Of a stretch of 64,000 bases of DNA, positions 50,701-61,967 are shown one piece after another. The translations under genes were made by a program, and so were the position numbers. The notes below the pieces were generated by a model. That model saw nothing but the letters and a program-made list of their open reading frames with translations, was not told the DNA's origin and did no database searches. Position 1 is the stretch's first letter, and each line of letters begins with the position of its first letter. The stretch comes from Tigriopus japonicus (Eukaryota; Arthropoda; Copepoda; Harpacticoida; Harpacticidae), in contig CM021321.1 of the NCBI GenBank assembly GCA_010645155.1, forward strand, positions 7,114,408 through 7,178,407, read 5' to 3'.

Positions 50701-53700
50701 TGCACGCATGTACTATGTACACAAAACTTGGGTAAGTTCTATGGCCTTTGAAATGCACAAAAGACTGAATAAGGAACCTTGTTCTACTCGTTTGCCGAAT
50801 GTGCAAATAAATGGCCCCAAATACATGACACATGTCCTATCCGGACCACATTTTCTAGACATAATTTTCTTTGAAACAGACAGGAGATAGGCTTTGTTAT
50901 TACAAAAGGTCTGTAAATGAAGACACAAGTTTAGGAAACGAAACCATCCAAAGACTCCTCTTGTCTTCACTGTGAACGAATTGAGGAAGTGACTTAACTT
51001 TTCCTACAAGTTGGAGCTAGTTCACCAAATTTGATGTAATCACAAGAAATCCAATTTCCTCCCAATCTGTGGCAACCTTAAGAATCATAAATTAATCCGG
51101 GGCATCTCTGTCAAAATCAGCTCATTCCAACCGGGAACTTCGTGGTTCCTTCTTAGTCATTTTGGGCCATTGCCACCAACCAACGTGATTCCATTCCCGT
51201 TTGGTTAGCAAGAGTTCTTTAGATGCCACCACGATGAATAGTACCACTTCCATTTCTCCAAACTAGGAGGAAACACTTCTGGCTAAAGGTGTTTGCATAC
51301 GTACTGTTGAGAAGGTGGACAAACGTTCGCACACTTCTTTTTCATTGGAATGTTGACCAGCACAATTGGTGGAAAGATTCGGGAAAGTTTGCCTTTCCAT
51401 TTCCCAATCTCCACGGCAAAGACTTTTCGCACCCTTCGAACCCTGGCCATTATTCGAGGAACGACGGGAAGTCAAAAGTTTGCCTACTTCGCAATTTCTA
51501 CAGGGTGATCAAAAATTGACAGGTCACCGTTCTCGAATTGAAAATCACACAGAAGCATCGGCTTTGATCTCTGGCAGGCTAGTCATTAAATGTGACCCGA
51601 GGAAAAGTTGGCAAATCGAGCATTAAAAACTTTTCCCCGATGAAATTCTGAAAATGAGATAAAACCCGCAGATTTGAGGGCCATAAGAGATTGTTCCGGG
51701 TCGTGAAATGGCATCAAGCGGGAAAACTTTTTTCTCCCACCTGAAAATGCTTTATAAAGACTTTATCTCTTTGATCTGGGACACAAATCGCACCATATTG
51801 ACTTCTAGTTCGGTCACTCGTACATGGGAAGTTCGTTTTTCCTTTTGACCAAGGCTTCAAATTGATGACTTATCAACGAAAAGACAAAGCAATTGAGTTT
51901 TTAGAGTTCGTAGGGGAAGTGAGTAAAGTCGCTTTTCCCCAAGAGTCTACTGATCCTTGACAAATTGAACCAATGTTCATCCTTTCGTTTGGAATGGTGA
52001 AAGCCCTTCTTTCACTCTCCTGTCCGCTTTCACCAAGGCAAACTCATATCATAAAGATCAAGGCTTTCATAAGTGACTTAACAGGCTAGAAATTTATCGT
52101 TTCAAGAAGCTCCTTTTAGGCATTCTCATATCCAGTATCAGATTGAATTTTCGCTCGTAAGTATGACAAAGTCAACCTTTCATCAAGACATGGCGGGGAG
52201 GCGAATCGAACCTGAGGCCGCTCTCTGATTATGTTTCTCCTCTCTCGTCTGCAAAACTTTTTCATTTTCGCTCCTCTGAGCAATTTGGCAAGAACTGTTG
52301 GTAGTTAGGAGAGCAGTCAAACCAACTTGAGTCGCATTCGAAATTGATTCATATCTCGTCCGTTCATATCCCAGATCTGGAAGTCCTTCTTTTTTTCATG
52401 GTCGAACCGAAAGTCAGAGTCTTGTTCTACAATGAAAAAAAGTCCTTGGTCCACAACCATTGCCTTACACACATAACCACACTCAAGTTGACTTTGTTCT
52501 GCGTTCCAGTAGGTTCCAATGAGTGGTCACATGCAGAGACTTCGACCATGTGGACTTCTCAACCATGGAACAACTCTCAGAAGTCATTCAAGACATGGAA
52601 CAAACCTTGTTCACGTTAGTCTCCTCTAACAACATTCTCCAAGGTGACCAATCATACCATTAAAGTGTAAACACTACTATAATTTCAGCGGTCCACGACT
52701 TTTATGAACTACAAAGAACCAAAGAGGTCTGTTCCAAGTAAAAGTCAGGCCATTGTTAAGAAAATATGAAGTACTTTACTCTTGACATGGAAGAAGAAAT
52801 CATGAGAATAAGGCAAAAAAAAAATTAAGCCAAGAAATTTTGTTCACGATTCCCATGCCACCAACTACAGAATTGAAATAGGAACCACCTTGAGAAGCTT
52901 TGTGGATTTGCCAAAAACGACGAAACTCACTATGTTTTGATTTCTCTTGGCTTTTAGAAATGCAGAGGAGATTCATATCTCGATTCATTCCAGAGAAAGA
53001 CGGTCTGCACAAGTTTCGCTACTTTGTGTCAACTTGATTACCATTCCCAAGTTTGCAATATGGTATTTTGAAAATGAGAGTAAGTATGAAGGTTGATTGT
53101 CTTTCAGGAAGTCTCTTCGACCCAATCAATATCCGTTTTAGAGGTTTCTTGCTTTACCCTTTGAGGTTTGCGCCAATGTCAACGGGGCCAATCATAGTAC
53201 GTGACCAGTATTTTGAGGATTTGACGCAACGTATCGGCTAACTTCCCAAGGTAGATATATACGGTATACTCAAGGGGGAAAACGCCATATACTTGGCCAA
53301 GTCATTCACCTTCCGTACAAGATAATCTTAAGAAAGTACAGTATAATTGAGTGGGAAGAAGATTTGGGTTGACATTGGTATGTGTCTCGGGATGGTCCAA
53401 ATCCATTTGACAGCTGGCAAAACCAGTTGCAATTTGTACCTAAGTTCATCCTACACCATTGGGTAATGGGAAAATGAATGGCACTGCAAAATGCTCTTTC
53501 TCCCGGTCTTTCTTCCTCTCTTTTTGAGGTGAATGTAAAAGGCTTCAAGCGAGCCATTCACTAAAGTAATTCCAATTTCCATACCTGGTTGGTGTGTTGG
53601 AGGTGACGTGTACTTATTGGGAATAATATTTCAAGGAAACGGGGTTTGACGTAGCCAGAGGTGTTTTCATCAAGTCATTTTAGAACACAAACGAGAAACA

Positions 53701-55253
53701 CACATCCACAAAAACACATGGAAAGGAGACCAGAGATCCTCTACAAGCAAAAAAGTCCCGGAAACGAGACAAGCTTCACGTTTTTTCTGGAGCAACACTG
53801 ACATCCAAAACTTGGACATCGCCATTTTTTTCCTCTGCATTTCCACATCTTTCTGGTGGAAACAAGTCAACGGGGGAGGGTGATAAATACGCCCAAGTTG
53901 AATGTCTTGTCTCTTGGCTTTTATCACCAACTGTCATCACTGCAGCACCTGAAATCCCTTACCAACGCATTTCGAGGCTTGCATTTGAAATATTAACCAA
54001 CTTCAACAACTCAAGTCACAAAAGGAATGACAAAACCTGGCTTGCTATCCAGAAAAAGTCGATTCTCACTGCCTATCCCATTGGTTCTTTTGTTTTGATC
54101 ACCAAACGGTCTCACATTTCTGCTTTTAACTCGGAAATTGCAATCTGAATCCAAATTTCACCAAAAGCCGATCAAAGACTAAAGTTATTTGGCAAGCTCC
54201 TTCAACAGACAAGTTTCCTCTAATGAGCGTTTCCATTTCTACACATTGGCTTTCGGTGATGTGATAAAAAACAAAGATCTGAGCAATGCTAATCAGATGG
54301 GAATTCATTTGAAAGCCCTAACAGAATGAGAGTAAAGGATGCATGCATACCGTTACTAATGCACGACCACCTAATGTAGATTGGACGGAATGAAGGCGAT
54401 AGTCACCTGCTATTAATTTTTCATTTTTTGCCGAGTTTTCGTACCGTTAAATCTTGAGCAAGGTTTCCGTACCAGAAAAGGCACCATTTTCCCTTTATTA
54501 TGCTCTCCCTCTAGCCATAAAAGCGACTGAGCAAAGTAATTAGTATGAAAAATGTCCTATTCCGGACCAAATCTTGAGATAAGAGGCACCAGGAACAACG
54601 AAAACCCCGCAAGCTAATATTCAATGATTTAAAGCCAACCTGTAGATGAATTTCAAAAATCCAAGACAATCACAGCAACCCTTACTCCTTATTTAAACTC
54701 AGATTAGGTATGTGAAGCTTAAATGCTTTCCATCCTGTCAAGGAAACGAAGATCAATGATTGTCCCTCAAGAATTTGGAACATATTTCAATCTAATCCGA
54801 GGGTACCAGAATGTGCATGGAATGTTGTGTGGAGCTTGATTTAAGATTGGCTGATTATGGATGGAATAAGATAGCATACGACACTAAAACTTGTTTGATT
54901 TCTTCAAAAAAAAATGTTACATTTCTGTGCAATTCTCATTTAACAACGCAATGCAATGAACGGGGGTCCGATTGTTCAAGTTCCACCTGAATCTCCTACT
55001 GCCAACATGGCTCTGATACTCGTGCAATATCGTGCCTCCTAATGATTCAGGTTGCATTCATTTTTGAACCGTATGAGGTTTTGATGGCTCTTACATAACC
55101 AGGAATAAGAAGGGTCTTCTTTTTGCATACAGGGTAATTCATACAATACGGAATAGTAAATTGTACAGAACAGCAAAATAGTGAGAAAACATTAAGTTGT
55201 GTTTGAGACAGTTTCCTTTTCGCCTTTCCTTGAGCCACGGTTGAAACTAGTGA

Positions 55254-55380
55254 GACTTTGAAATCCCCCGAAGCTCCCGTATATTGGGTCCGAATTCAAA
55301 CTATTTTATGACTGATTGTGACAGTCAAAAAATAATTTGAATTCGGACCCAATATACAGGAGCTTCGGGGGTTTCAAGTC
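55254..55380. repeat. Near-perfect palindrome, 127 bp
   Basis: Two arms of about 58 bp share CCCCCGAAGCTCC, GTATATTGGGTCCGAATTCA and TATTTT-TGACTG in inverted order around a spacer of about 7 bp. It would fold into a long hairpin. It is about 0.8 kb downstream (in transcription) of the Dpr-like first exon, inside intron 1. It is either a miniature transposon or a structured element. Confidence 0.75.
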
Positions 55381-56149
55381 TTATGACAACACACTAGATG
55401 TCAGCCGTGGCTCCAAGAAAGGTGAAATTTGTTTAGTTTCTTTCAAAAGTTCGAGTTTTAATTCCTTCACTCAAGACTCAGTTTCAGCAAACTACAGAGA
55501 TAATGGGGCAATCACAAAGCGCCTGACATTAAAAGCAAAAACATCCATTTGGCAAAAATTGACGATTTGGTAAAAATAAAACTCATTTGATCGTTCACTC
55601 ATGGATAAACCAAATGTTGCTTGAAGAATCAGCATTACTTCAAATGCTACAACCTTCTCCTTTTATCATTATACATGCAAAACAGCTTCATGAATCAGCT
55701 CCGGTTATATGATTATTTCCCACCCCGTTCCAATTTTAAAAGCATTTAAATTTTCGAAAGGGCTTTAGAATACGCACAAAAGGAAATTTCTTTCTAGACA
55801 GGGTACAGCATGTTTGCGCACATTTTCAATGTCCTTTGTGCTGGAATGCAAACGATGAAAATGTCAAAAAAGAAGTTTATTTCTTTTCTTCCGAGTGTTT
55901 TGCAAGCCACATGAAGTAGTCATGCCCAGCAAGGTGTCGAGACCCTTAGAATTGTCAACTTTGAAAGTTCATGCAAAGGTCACGCCTCAATCCTCTATAG
56001 GTTCTTGCTTTTCTTGGAAAGAAATCCATTTTCGTTTCAATTATGCAAATCCACTAGACACTAGCGCTCTACTAGACACATCTTTTTTATAAAGAAAATT
56101 TACTAAGGGTCCTCTCGAAAGATACCATGCACATGGTTTGATAGCTTAC

Positions 56150-56198
56150 CTGTGACGTTCACAAGGAGAATGATGAGAAAGCTCCAAAGAAAAGGCAT
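56150..56198 (-). CDS. Dpr-like protein, exon 1 (signal peptide)
   Basis: ATG at 56198 opens a 16-codon frame (MPFLWSFLIILLVNVT) plus one base, followed by a strong donor ACAG|GTAAGC. It is a short, very hydrophobic signal peptide. It ends in phase 1, exactly what exon 2 at 31213 needs, and the joint reads VNVTVVQNN. The complete coding sequence over six exons is 1092 bases (363 residues): signal peptide, Ser-rich linker, two Ig domains, stalk and C-terminal anchor. In flies, Dpr proteins sit on neuron surfaces and pair with DIP receptors to specify synaptic partners. Intron 1 would be about 25 kb. An upstream ATG 7 bases earlier starts a short out-of-frame uORF. Confidence 0.6.
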
Positions 56199-57240
56199 TT
56201 CATTGGAATTACAAAGTCTCATCAAGAATGTCGGAAAATTGAACGCCCTGCTCAGGAAATTCCGGGTCTTTAGAATTCAAATCCTCCTTTCTCCACAACG
56301 ATTTTAAAAGGCCACTTGTGAGAAATATGCCCAGACTTTGAAGTTTGTACTCTCTATACAAAGATGTTGCCGGGAATTCAAATGGCCAAGTAACCCGGCA
56401 TGAAATCACCTTCCAAGTCCGATTGAAACTTGTTTTTAGAAATTTCGTCTTCACACAAACAGTCGAGACACAACAAACCATGCGAAGATGAATATATTTC
56501 GTAGAGCTGCCGTCCTGTCGTAAGGTCCCAACGCTTTTGAGATCCGCCTACCTCCCCTGGGCTTCTGTCCTTCGAGGTTTTCGAGGATTTCTCCGCGGTA
56601 TTTTGGTGTTCGTGGCCTCAGCTTCCGCCTTTGGTCACCGGTCGACTTGGCTGAAGCATAACAGGAGAACGGTCGAAAGAGCGCAAAAACCGGTTCTGGT
56701 AGAGGAACAGACGCGAGTGAAGGCAAAACTCGCGGGAAAAACGAATGTTGAAGAGAGAAATGAGAGGACCAGAGAGAAGGACCGGAATAAAAGGGAGTTC
56801 TGGTTCTTCTTGTATGACCCACAGTCCCATTGAGTGATGAGGGCAAGCCATATTTCCAGGTGCTGGAATTGGCTTTCATTTGCGGCTACTTAAATTTAAT
56901 TTCACCCTGGGAGTTGGGGACACACAAGAGACCCTACCACCATTAATTTGTTCTCTATGGCGTCCAACCCCATTTGCACTTTTGAGAGGCTCCTATTGTA
57001 GAGATGTTGGAATTTATACCTTTGTTGTCAAAAAATTTGCTCTTAAATCCAAGGCCTGTACTTGAATCTAATGGATACTGTGTGTATGTCTTAGCCCAAA
57101 ATAATTGGATTTGATGCCTTTTCAAGACCTGGGGCGCACAAAGAATGGTGGCAAGCGTCACTGATCTTTTACGGTTGCTTTTCTCCAAAATGTTTTTATT
57201 ATAAATGAGTGAAGCGAGGACTAAAGCGTTTTTATTTAAC
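56199..57240 (-). promoter_or_regulatory. Presumed 5' UTR and promoter region of the Dpr-like gene
   Basis: Position upstream of the signal-peptide exon and a local rise in GC (about 56520-56830) suggest the first exon's UTR and promoter lie here. No TATA box or clear initiator was recognised. No other gene is seen. Confidence 0.3.
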
Positions 57241-57468
57241 ACTGATTTGTTTCTTCTTTTTTCAACTTCTTTTTACATTTTCATTGAAGAAATGATTTGG
57301 GGGGTAACTTCTAAAACTTTTTTTTGTGTTTTTGGCACATTTTAAGCAAATTTAATGCAAGATCTTTAGCTTAAGATTTTTTTTGACATTTTTTCAAAAA
57401 TTTGTGTCCATCCCTTAATGATGCGTTTTAAAATAGGAAATACAGTGATGCAACTTACTGAAACAAAA

Positions 57469-60067
57469 CAGTCGAATCTTGATATAAACAATCACAGTTT
57501 AAGCAATTTTCGCGACATAAGCAATAGGGCTTCGAGATTAACTCCCAACACATGCGAGGGTCCACCTAGCGTTTCTTGGCCTAAGTTGTTCGGGCGGAAC
57601 CGGTCATTTGGCCAGGGTGAAAGGAGAATCTTCCTGACAGAATATTTTTGAAGCCAATCGCAATGTTGTTCAAGTTAAGACACATAAACGTTCAAATGAT
57701 TAAATTGAGGCATTTCTTTATTTTGAAGAATTCTTTCACATTCTATTCTTTGATTCTAACTTCATTTTAATATTTGTCCTTGCTCTACTGCCAACATAGC
57801 CTTACATCTGCTTTGACAGATGAGGCTACTCATCTACCGGCCGACAGATATTACATTTCTTTTTCACCTGACCAATGCAACAGACATTCAGTGATTAAGA
57901 GGACGAGCATGTACGGAACTTTGCGTCAGCTTTTCAAGTGAGAGGAGGCAGTAAGAAATGTGATAGCTGATGCCACGGATCATGCTGAGGCTATCAGGCA
58001 AGACCTGATGTTCGATCAAGCTGGCCGATTTCCTTGGGAGGCCGCTTAGGCCAATGTTTTGATAAAACGTGCAAACACCGTCCGACCCGGCCCGCCACCA
58101 AGGGTTCTCAACTGACTAATTCCACAGGCCGGACAAGCCAATCAGCTTCAGGCGCTTTCCCAAGGTTTCCGTCCGTTTTGAAAGAGACGTTCATTTTCCT
58201 TCTTAACAAGTGTGACCAGCAAACAGTGTCCAAACCAAACCAACTTTTGTGGCTCGATCTTGGAATGAAACAGGCATGTAATGAATGAATTTTCATCAAA
58301 AAGTCGAAAAAAGCTTAAATAGTTTTGATGCTTTGTTGTAGAATCTAATGTAATGTATCTTATCTTTAGTGTAAATAACATAGCGGAAAACGAAAATTAA
58401 AAACAATCACACAGAACCTCTCAATAGAAGAAAAATTGTCACTAAAATGTTGTAATAACATAATGATGCATTGTTTTTCAATATAGTTTAAAAGCACAAG
58501 TCTTCAGAACAAAAACAGGGGCTAAACACTTTTGTAATGACCAAAGAAAGGCTAAATAGGGCTAATCAAAATTCAAAATAACTGAATAATAATTTTTGAA
58601 AGCTTAAAGCCCCTCCCGAGAAAAAAATAGCCTCTTTGGTTTCTCAGAGCTAAGCTTCGTCACCATGTCGCTTTTGTGTTGGTGTGGGCACCGTGGGCAC
58701 GTCTTGTGGACGGTGCGGGCATTTTCCCTCCAGCCGAACCGCTGCTCTTTTGCATGAAAGGAAAAAGAGAATGTCTACGGTGGACTGCACCGTCTGCACC
58801 CAAGGTAGACAGTAAAGACTTGGAAATGCTTAAACCTCGGTTTTTGAAGGAATTTAGAGCATTTCTTTTGAAGAGAGATGACTTCTACAGATGTGAAAGT
58901 AACATTTGGATTTCAAAAAAGCCAACCTAAATTTAATAAAATTTGTTGTAAAACGAGCCCACTTGAATGTACTAATAGAGCAAAGCCTCGAAGGATTTAG
59001 CCCGGAAAAAAGTGCAGGTCTACCACCAGAGGCCACCACTTTCAATTTTGGTACTGCCCATTTTTCTGCGCAGACCAAAATTTTACTACACAAGAATTCT
59101 CAATAAAAGAAATTTCCATTTTTCCTCAATCTCGATATAAGAAACATTCTCAAAATGTTTGCATTTTTCTCTTGTTTAAATTGGTTACAACACAAAAAAA
59201 TAATGCATTTTTTAAACGATCGATGAATTCATGGATGAATTGCTTCCAAAACTTGCGCTTTTTGAGGCCCCCTTTGCGCACTTTTTGGGCTCTCGCGCCT
59301 TGCGATTTTCAATTTTGAGTCAAAAGAACGAAAAATTGCATTTTGAACCCTAAAATCACTAAGAATTGTCCAAAATGACACTCAACAAGAACGATTTTAA
59401 AGACATTATTTAAAAAACAATTTATCGACAATTATGAAAAATAATGCAAGCACTTATGAGTTTTACCAACAAATCTGCAATGCTTGAGGGTGAAACAAAT
59501 TTCTGTATCTACCAATGCAAAACCTAGTGAAAAATAAGCAACCCAAGGAAATATCTTATGAACCAAAAAAGTCTCTCAAATTTGAGGAAATTTAAGGTCA
59601 AACTAAGAATAGAAGATTTGCAGTTGAGATATTCCAAAAAAATTCAAAAAAACTTCATCAGTATGAAAGCGTGGAAGGCACAATTTAAAAAAAAAGTTGT
59701 TTGTCCGTGTATAAGTTCGATAACTTACCAATCATTATGTCAAATGTACTTGTTTCTTTCATTTTACTCTGTCACACTGTGATTGAAACAAGTTCTTAAG
59801 CTTTGTAATGGACATGCACTTGTAATGTCAATTTTTGCGTTTTAATGACTATTTTTTAAAAGCTAAATTTTTGATTCATTGTCAGATTTTGTTGTAATAA
59901 AAGTAAGCCTATAAGGTTATATAAAAGGGAGGTAAACTCCTGGAGTAGTCTCCTGTATTTTTTATCGTTTCTTGAGCCAATTTTCTTGAGTCTCAATATA
60001 AAAAAAATCTCGATATAAGCAACATTTTGCCGCTGATGGAAAAGTTGCTTAAAATGAGATTCGACCG
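57469..60067. mobile_element. Degenerate pogo/Tigger-like element, about 2.6 kb
   Basis: The left end reads CAGTCGAATCTTGATATAAA and the right end, inverted, CGGTCGAATCTCATTTTAAG. Both are followed by further AAGCAA and TCGAGAT motifs at matching distances, giving roughly 65-bp degenerate TIRs. CAGTCGAATCTxGATATAA-type ends are typical of pogo/CENP-B-like transposons. TA follows the right end, but the left flank is AA. No intact transposase can be read, so the element is dead, or these are ends of two separate copies. Confidence 0.4.
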
Positions 60068-61560
60068 TAATTGGTTCCTTATTGCTGAATTCTGATGTTC
60101 CACCCTTTTTTATATCTTTCTCACTGTGTACATACAATCAAGGATTTTGCTTTTCTATTGTTTGGTAAAGTTGAAGAAGAGAATGTCAGAATCGATTACA
60201 ATTTAACTTGAGATGATTTTAATCCACTTTCGATTCGTCATTTTTTGCCATTTTAGGGCTTCTGGAACGCAATACAATGTCAAAACTTGTGAACATTAGC
60301 ACTCTTTTTCAAGAACCATATTGCCACTGCGAGACTGTTTATGAATTTCCTTCGTGCATTACACGTGTTCCATTAAAGAGTTGCTTGCAAGCACATATTT
60401 GAACGAGGTTTTTTGTTGGACCAATGTGAGAAATATTTTTAAGTGAACCAATCCAATCGTTCATGTTTACAATATAAGGCAAATCATGTACTGGCCATGA
60501 CTGACACTCCTTAGAAATATTGTTCAATCTGAGGTCGCATGTTTAAGACAAGACGAGGCAACAAACTTTTCTCAACACTTTTTTGGCACAATACCTGGAA
60601 ATTCAGACATTTTGCCGACAATTTATGCTTGAAGTGAACAAGAATGGCACATTGCAAAATGAAGTTCGCTTATTCTTAGGAACTTTGCTATTCAAAGTGG
60701 AAGCAAACCGAAAACAGAAAAGTCAGCAAAACCAACAAGCTTGAATGGAGCACAACACATGTCATACAGAACCAAGGAATGTCTCAAAATATTCTTTCGT
60801 ATGCTTTGGCTCACCAGAAGCCTTTTGGTCCAAGTCTTCAATTATGCTGAAATTGCCTGATATTTTGCAAATGACACTTATAATTATAATTTCCTCGAAT
60901 TTATCATGAATAATTCAGTTCCAGTTTCAGCCTCTCATAATTCATAGCTTCGAATCTTCGTCTGCACCGTGAAAAGCTAAAATGTTTCAAGTACTTCCAA
61001 CAACCAAGGTTATAAATAAAAGCATTTTGTGTTTACAACTACGAACTTCATTCGTATTTTAAAAAATGTTCCCACAAAAGAGACATTTTGTATGGAGTGC
61101 ATTTATTATCAATGGGATAATAATTTTTAAATCAAAAGTTATTCTGAAATTCATTATTCCTTAACACAACGTTGAGAGTACTTTTTCGGATATCAGTCAA
61201 ACCAAATGTCGTCTAAGGAGGTTGATTGCTGTTTTTCCTTAAAAAATGAAAGCCCTACTGTTTTGTAGTTGAGATTCCTCTTGAACTCGTTAGGATTCCT
61301 TTCATTTGATTTTCAAATAGTCTTGATTCGAAGAAGCACTTGCAAATGAATAGATTGGCACCAACTGAGAAAAGTTTGTTTGATATTTGCAATCTTGATA
61401 TTTGACAATTTTCAAAGAAGGAATAAACGTGGCAAGGCTTTATAAATATTTCTCAATTTAGAATAAACATTATGATGTTTAAAACTTAACCATCAACAAC
61501 ATTGTTATCAAAATTGCCATTTGATGACCTCTGAATGGACTTAGCGGAAAAGTTCGAGGA
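60068..61560. other. Intergenic DNA, nothing recognised
   Basis: AT-rich, with no gene, RNA gene or repeat that I can support. Confidence 0.45.
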
Positions 61561-61574
61561 GACATAACGATTGC

Positions 61575-61716
61575 TCTATCACCTAGCGTAGAGCTCTATG
61601 ATAAAAGCGTACGGCCATCCAATGGATTTCATGCAACAACAGTTGGCATATCTCATAGTGCACATATATTTGAACATAACAACACTAGTTTTGAACAAAC
61701 TAAAACGCCTCAAGTG
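61575..61716 (+). repeat. Arm of the Mutator-like inverted repeat (third copy)
   Basis: Aligns with the left arm at about 15930-16035: GGATTTCATGC-CAACA, CGCATAT/CACATATAT-TTTGAA, AGTTTTG-AC-AACT and GCCTC. Its far arm is not visible because the LTR retrotransposon begins immediately after it, suggesting insertion into this element. Confidence 0.5.
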
Positions 61717-61898
61717 TGTTAGGATATCAATTGAATCTCCCGCTCGATGGTAATTAGAGGAAGCTAAAAAACTTGTTCTGGTGGAGGAGGAGAGGAAGTT
61801 TTTAGTTGCTAACTGAATATGAAATCTGCTGGACTCCATGTTGCCCTTTATCCGAATTAAAGTTTACTGTTAAGAAGAACACGGTTGATTATTCAACA
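61717..61898 (+). repeat. Candidate 5' LTR (about 182 bp) of a Ty3/gypsy-type element
   Basis: The segment begins TGTTAG and ends TTCAACA, the TG...CA pattern of LTRs, directly before a TGG-starting primer-binding-site candidate. The left edge coincides with the point where similarity to the Mutator-like arm stops. The 3' LTR is outside the window, so the boundaries are inferred. Confidence 0.45.
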
Positions 61899-61916
61899 TG
61901 GCGCAGACGTTGGTCT
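61899..61916 (+). other. Candidate primer-binding site
   Basis: TGGCGCAGACGTTGGTC follows the LTR end directly, as expected for a site complementary to a tRNA 3' CCA end. The tRNA was not identified. Confidence 0.4.
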
Positions 61917-61967
61917 TACCTACTCATTAAGTTATTATAAGTGTGTGTGTGGATTAAAGACGAATCA

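Larger units (their letters stand above)
31214..56149 (-). other. First intron of the Dpr-like gene (about 25 kb)
   Basis: Defined by the donor at 56149 and the acceptor at 31214. It contains several mobile elements listed separately (32880, 35091, 35753, 43860, 44527, 47553, 55254) and an unplaced open frame at 33487-34143. Stretches 36540-43850, 44660-47540 and 47745-55250 show no gene or repeat I can support beyond short microsatellites. Long first introns are common in neuronal adhesion genes and often hold enhancers. Confidence 0.55.

Noticed and set aside
50246..50833. 195-codon minus-strand open frame as a gene
   Set aside because: No recognisable domain. It contains runs typical of AT-rich non-coding DNA, it lies in a long intron, and several competing frames overlap it.
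52190..52240. tRNA gene on the minus strand (box-B-like GGTTCGATTCGCC)
   Set aside because: There is no box A at the right distance and no acceptor stem pairing.
57240..57420. Third right terminus of the TAGGGACG hAT family (ending GTGTCCATCCCTTAA)
   Set aside because: Only a weak resemblance, with several mismatches in the terminal bases and no left end.
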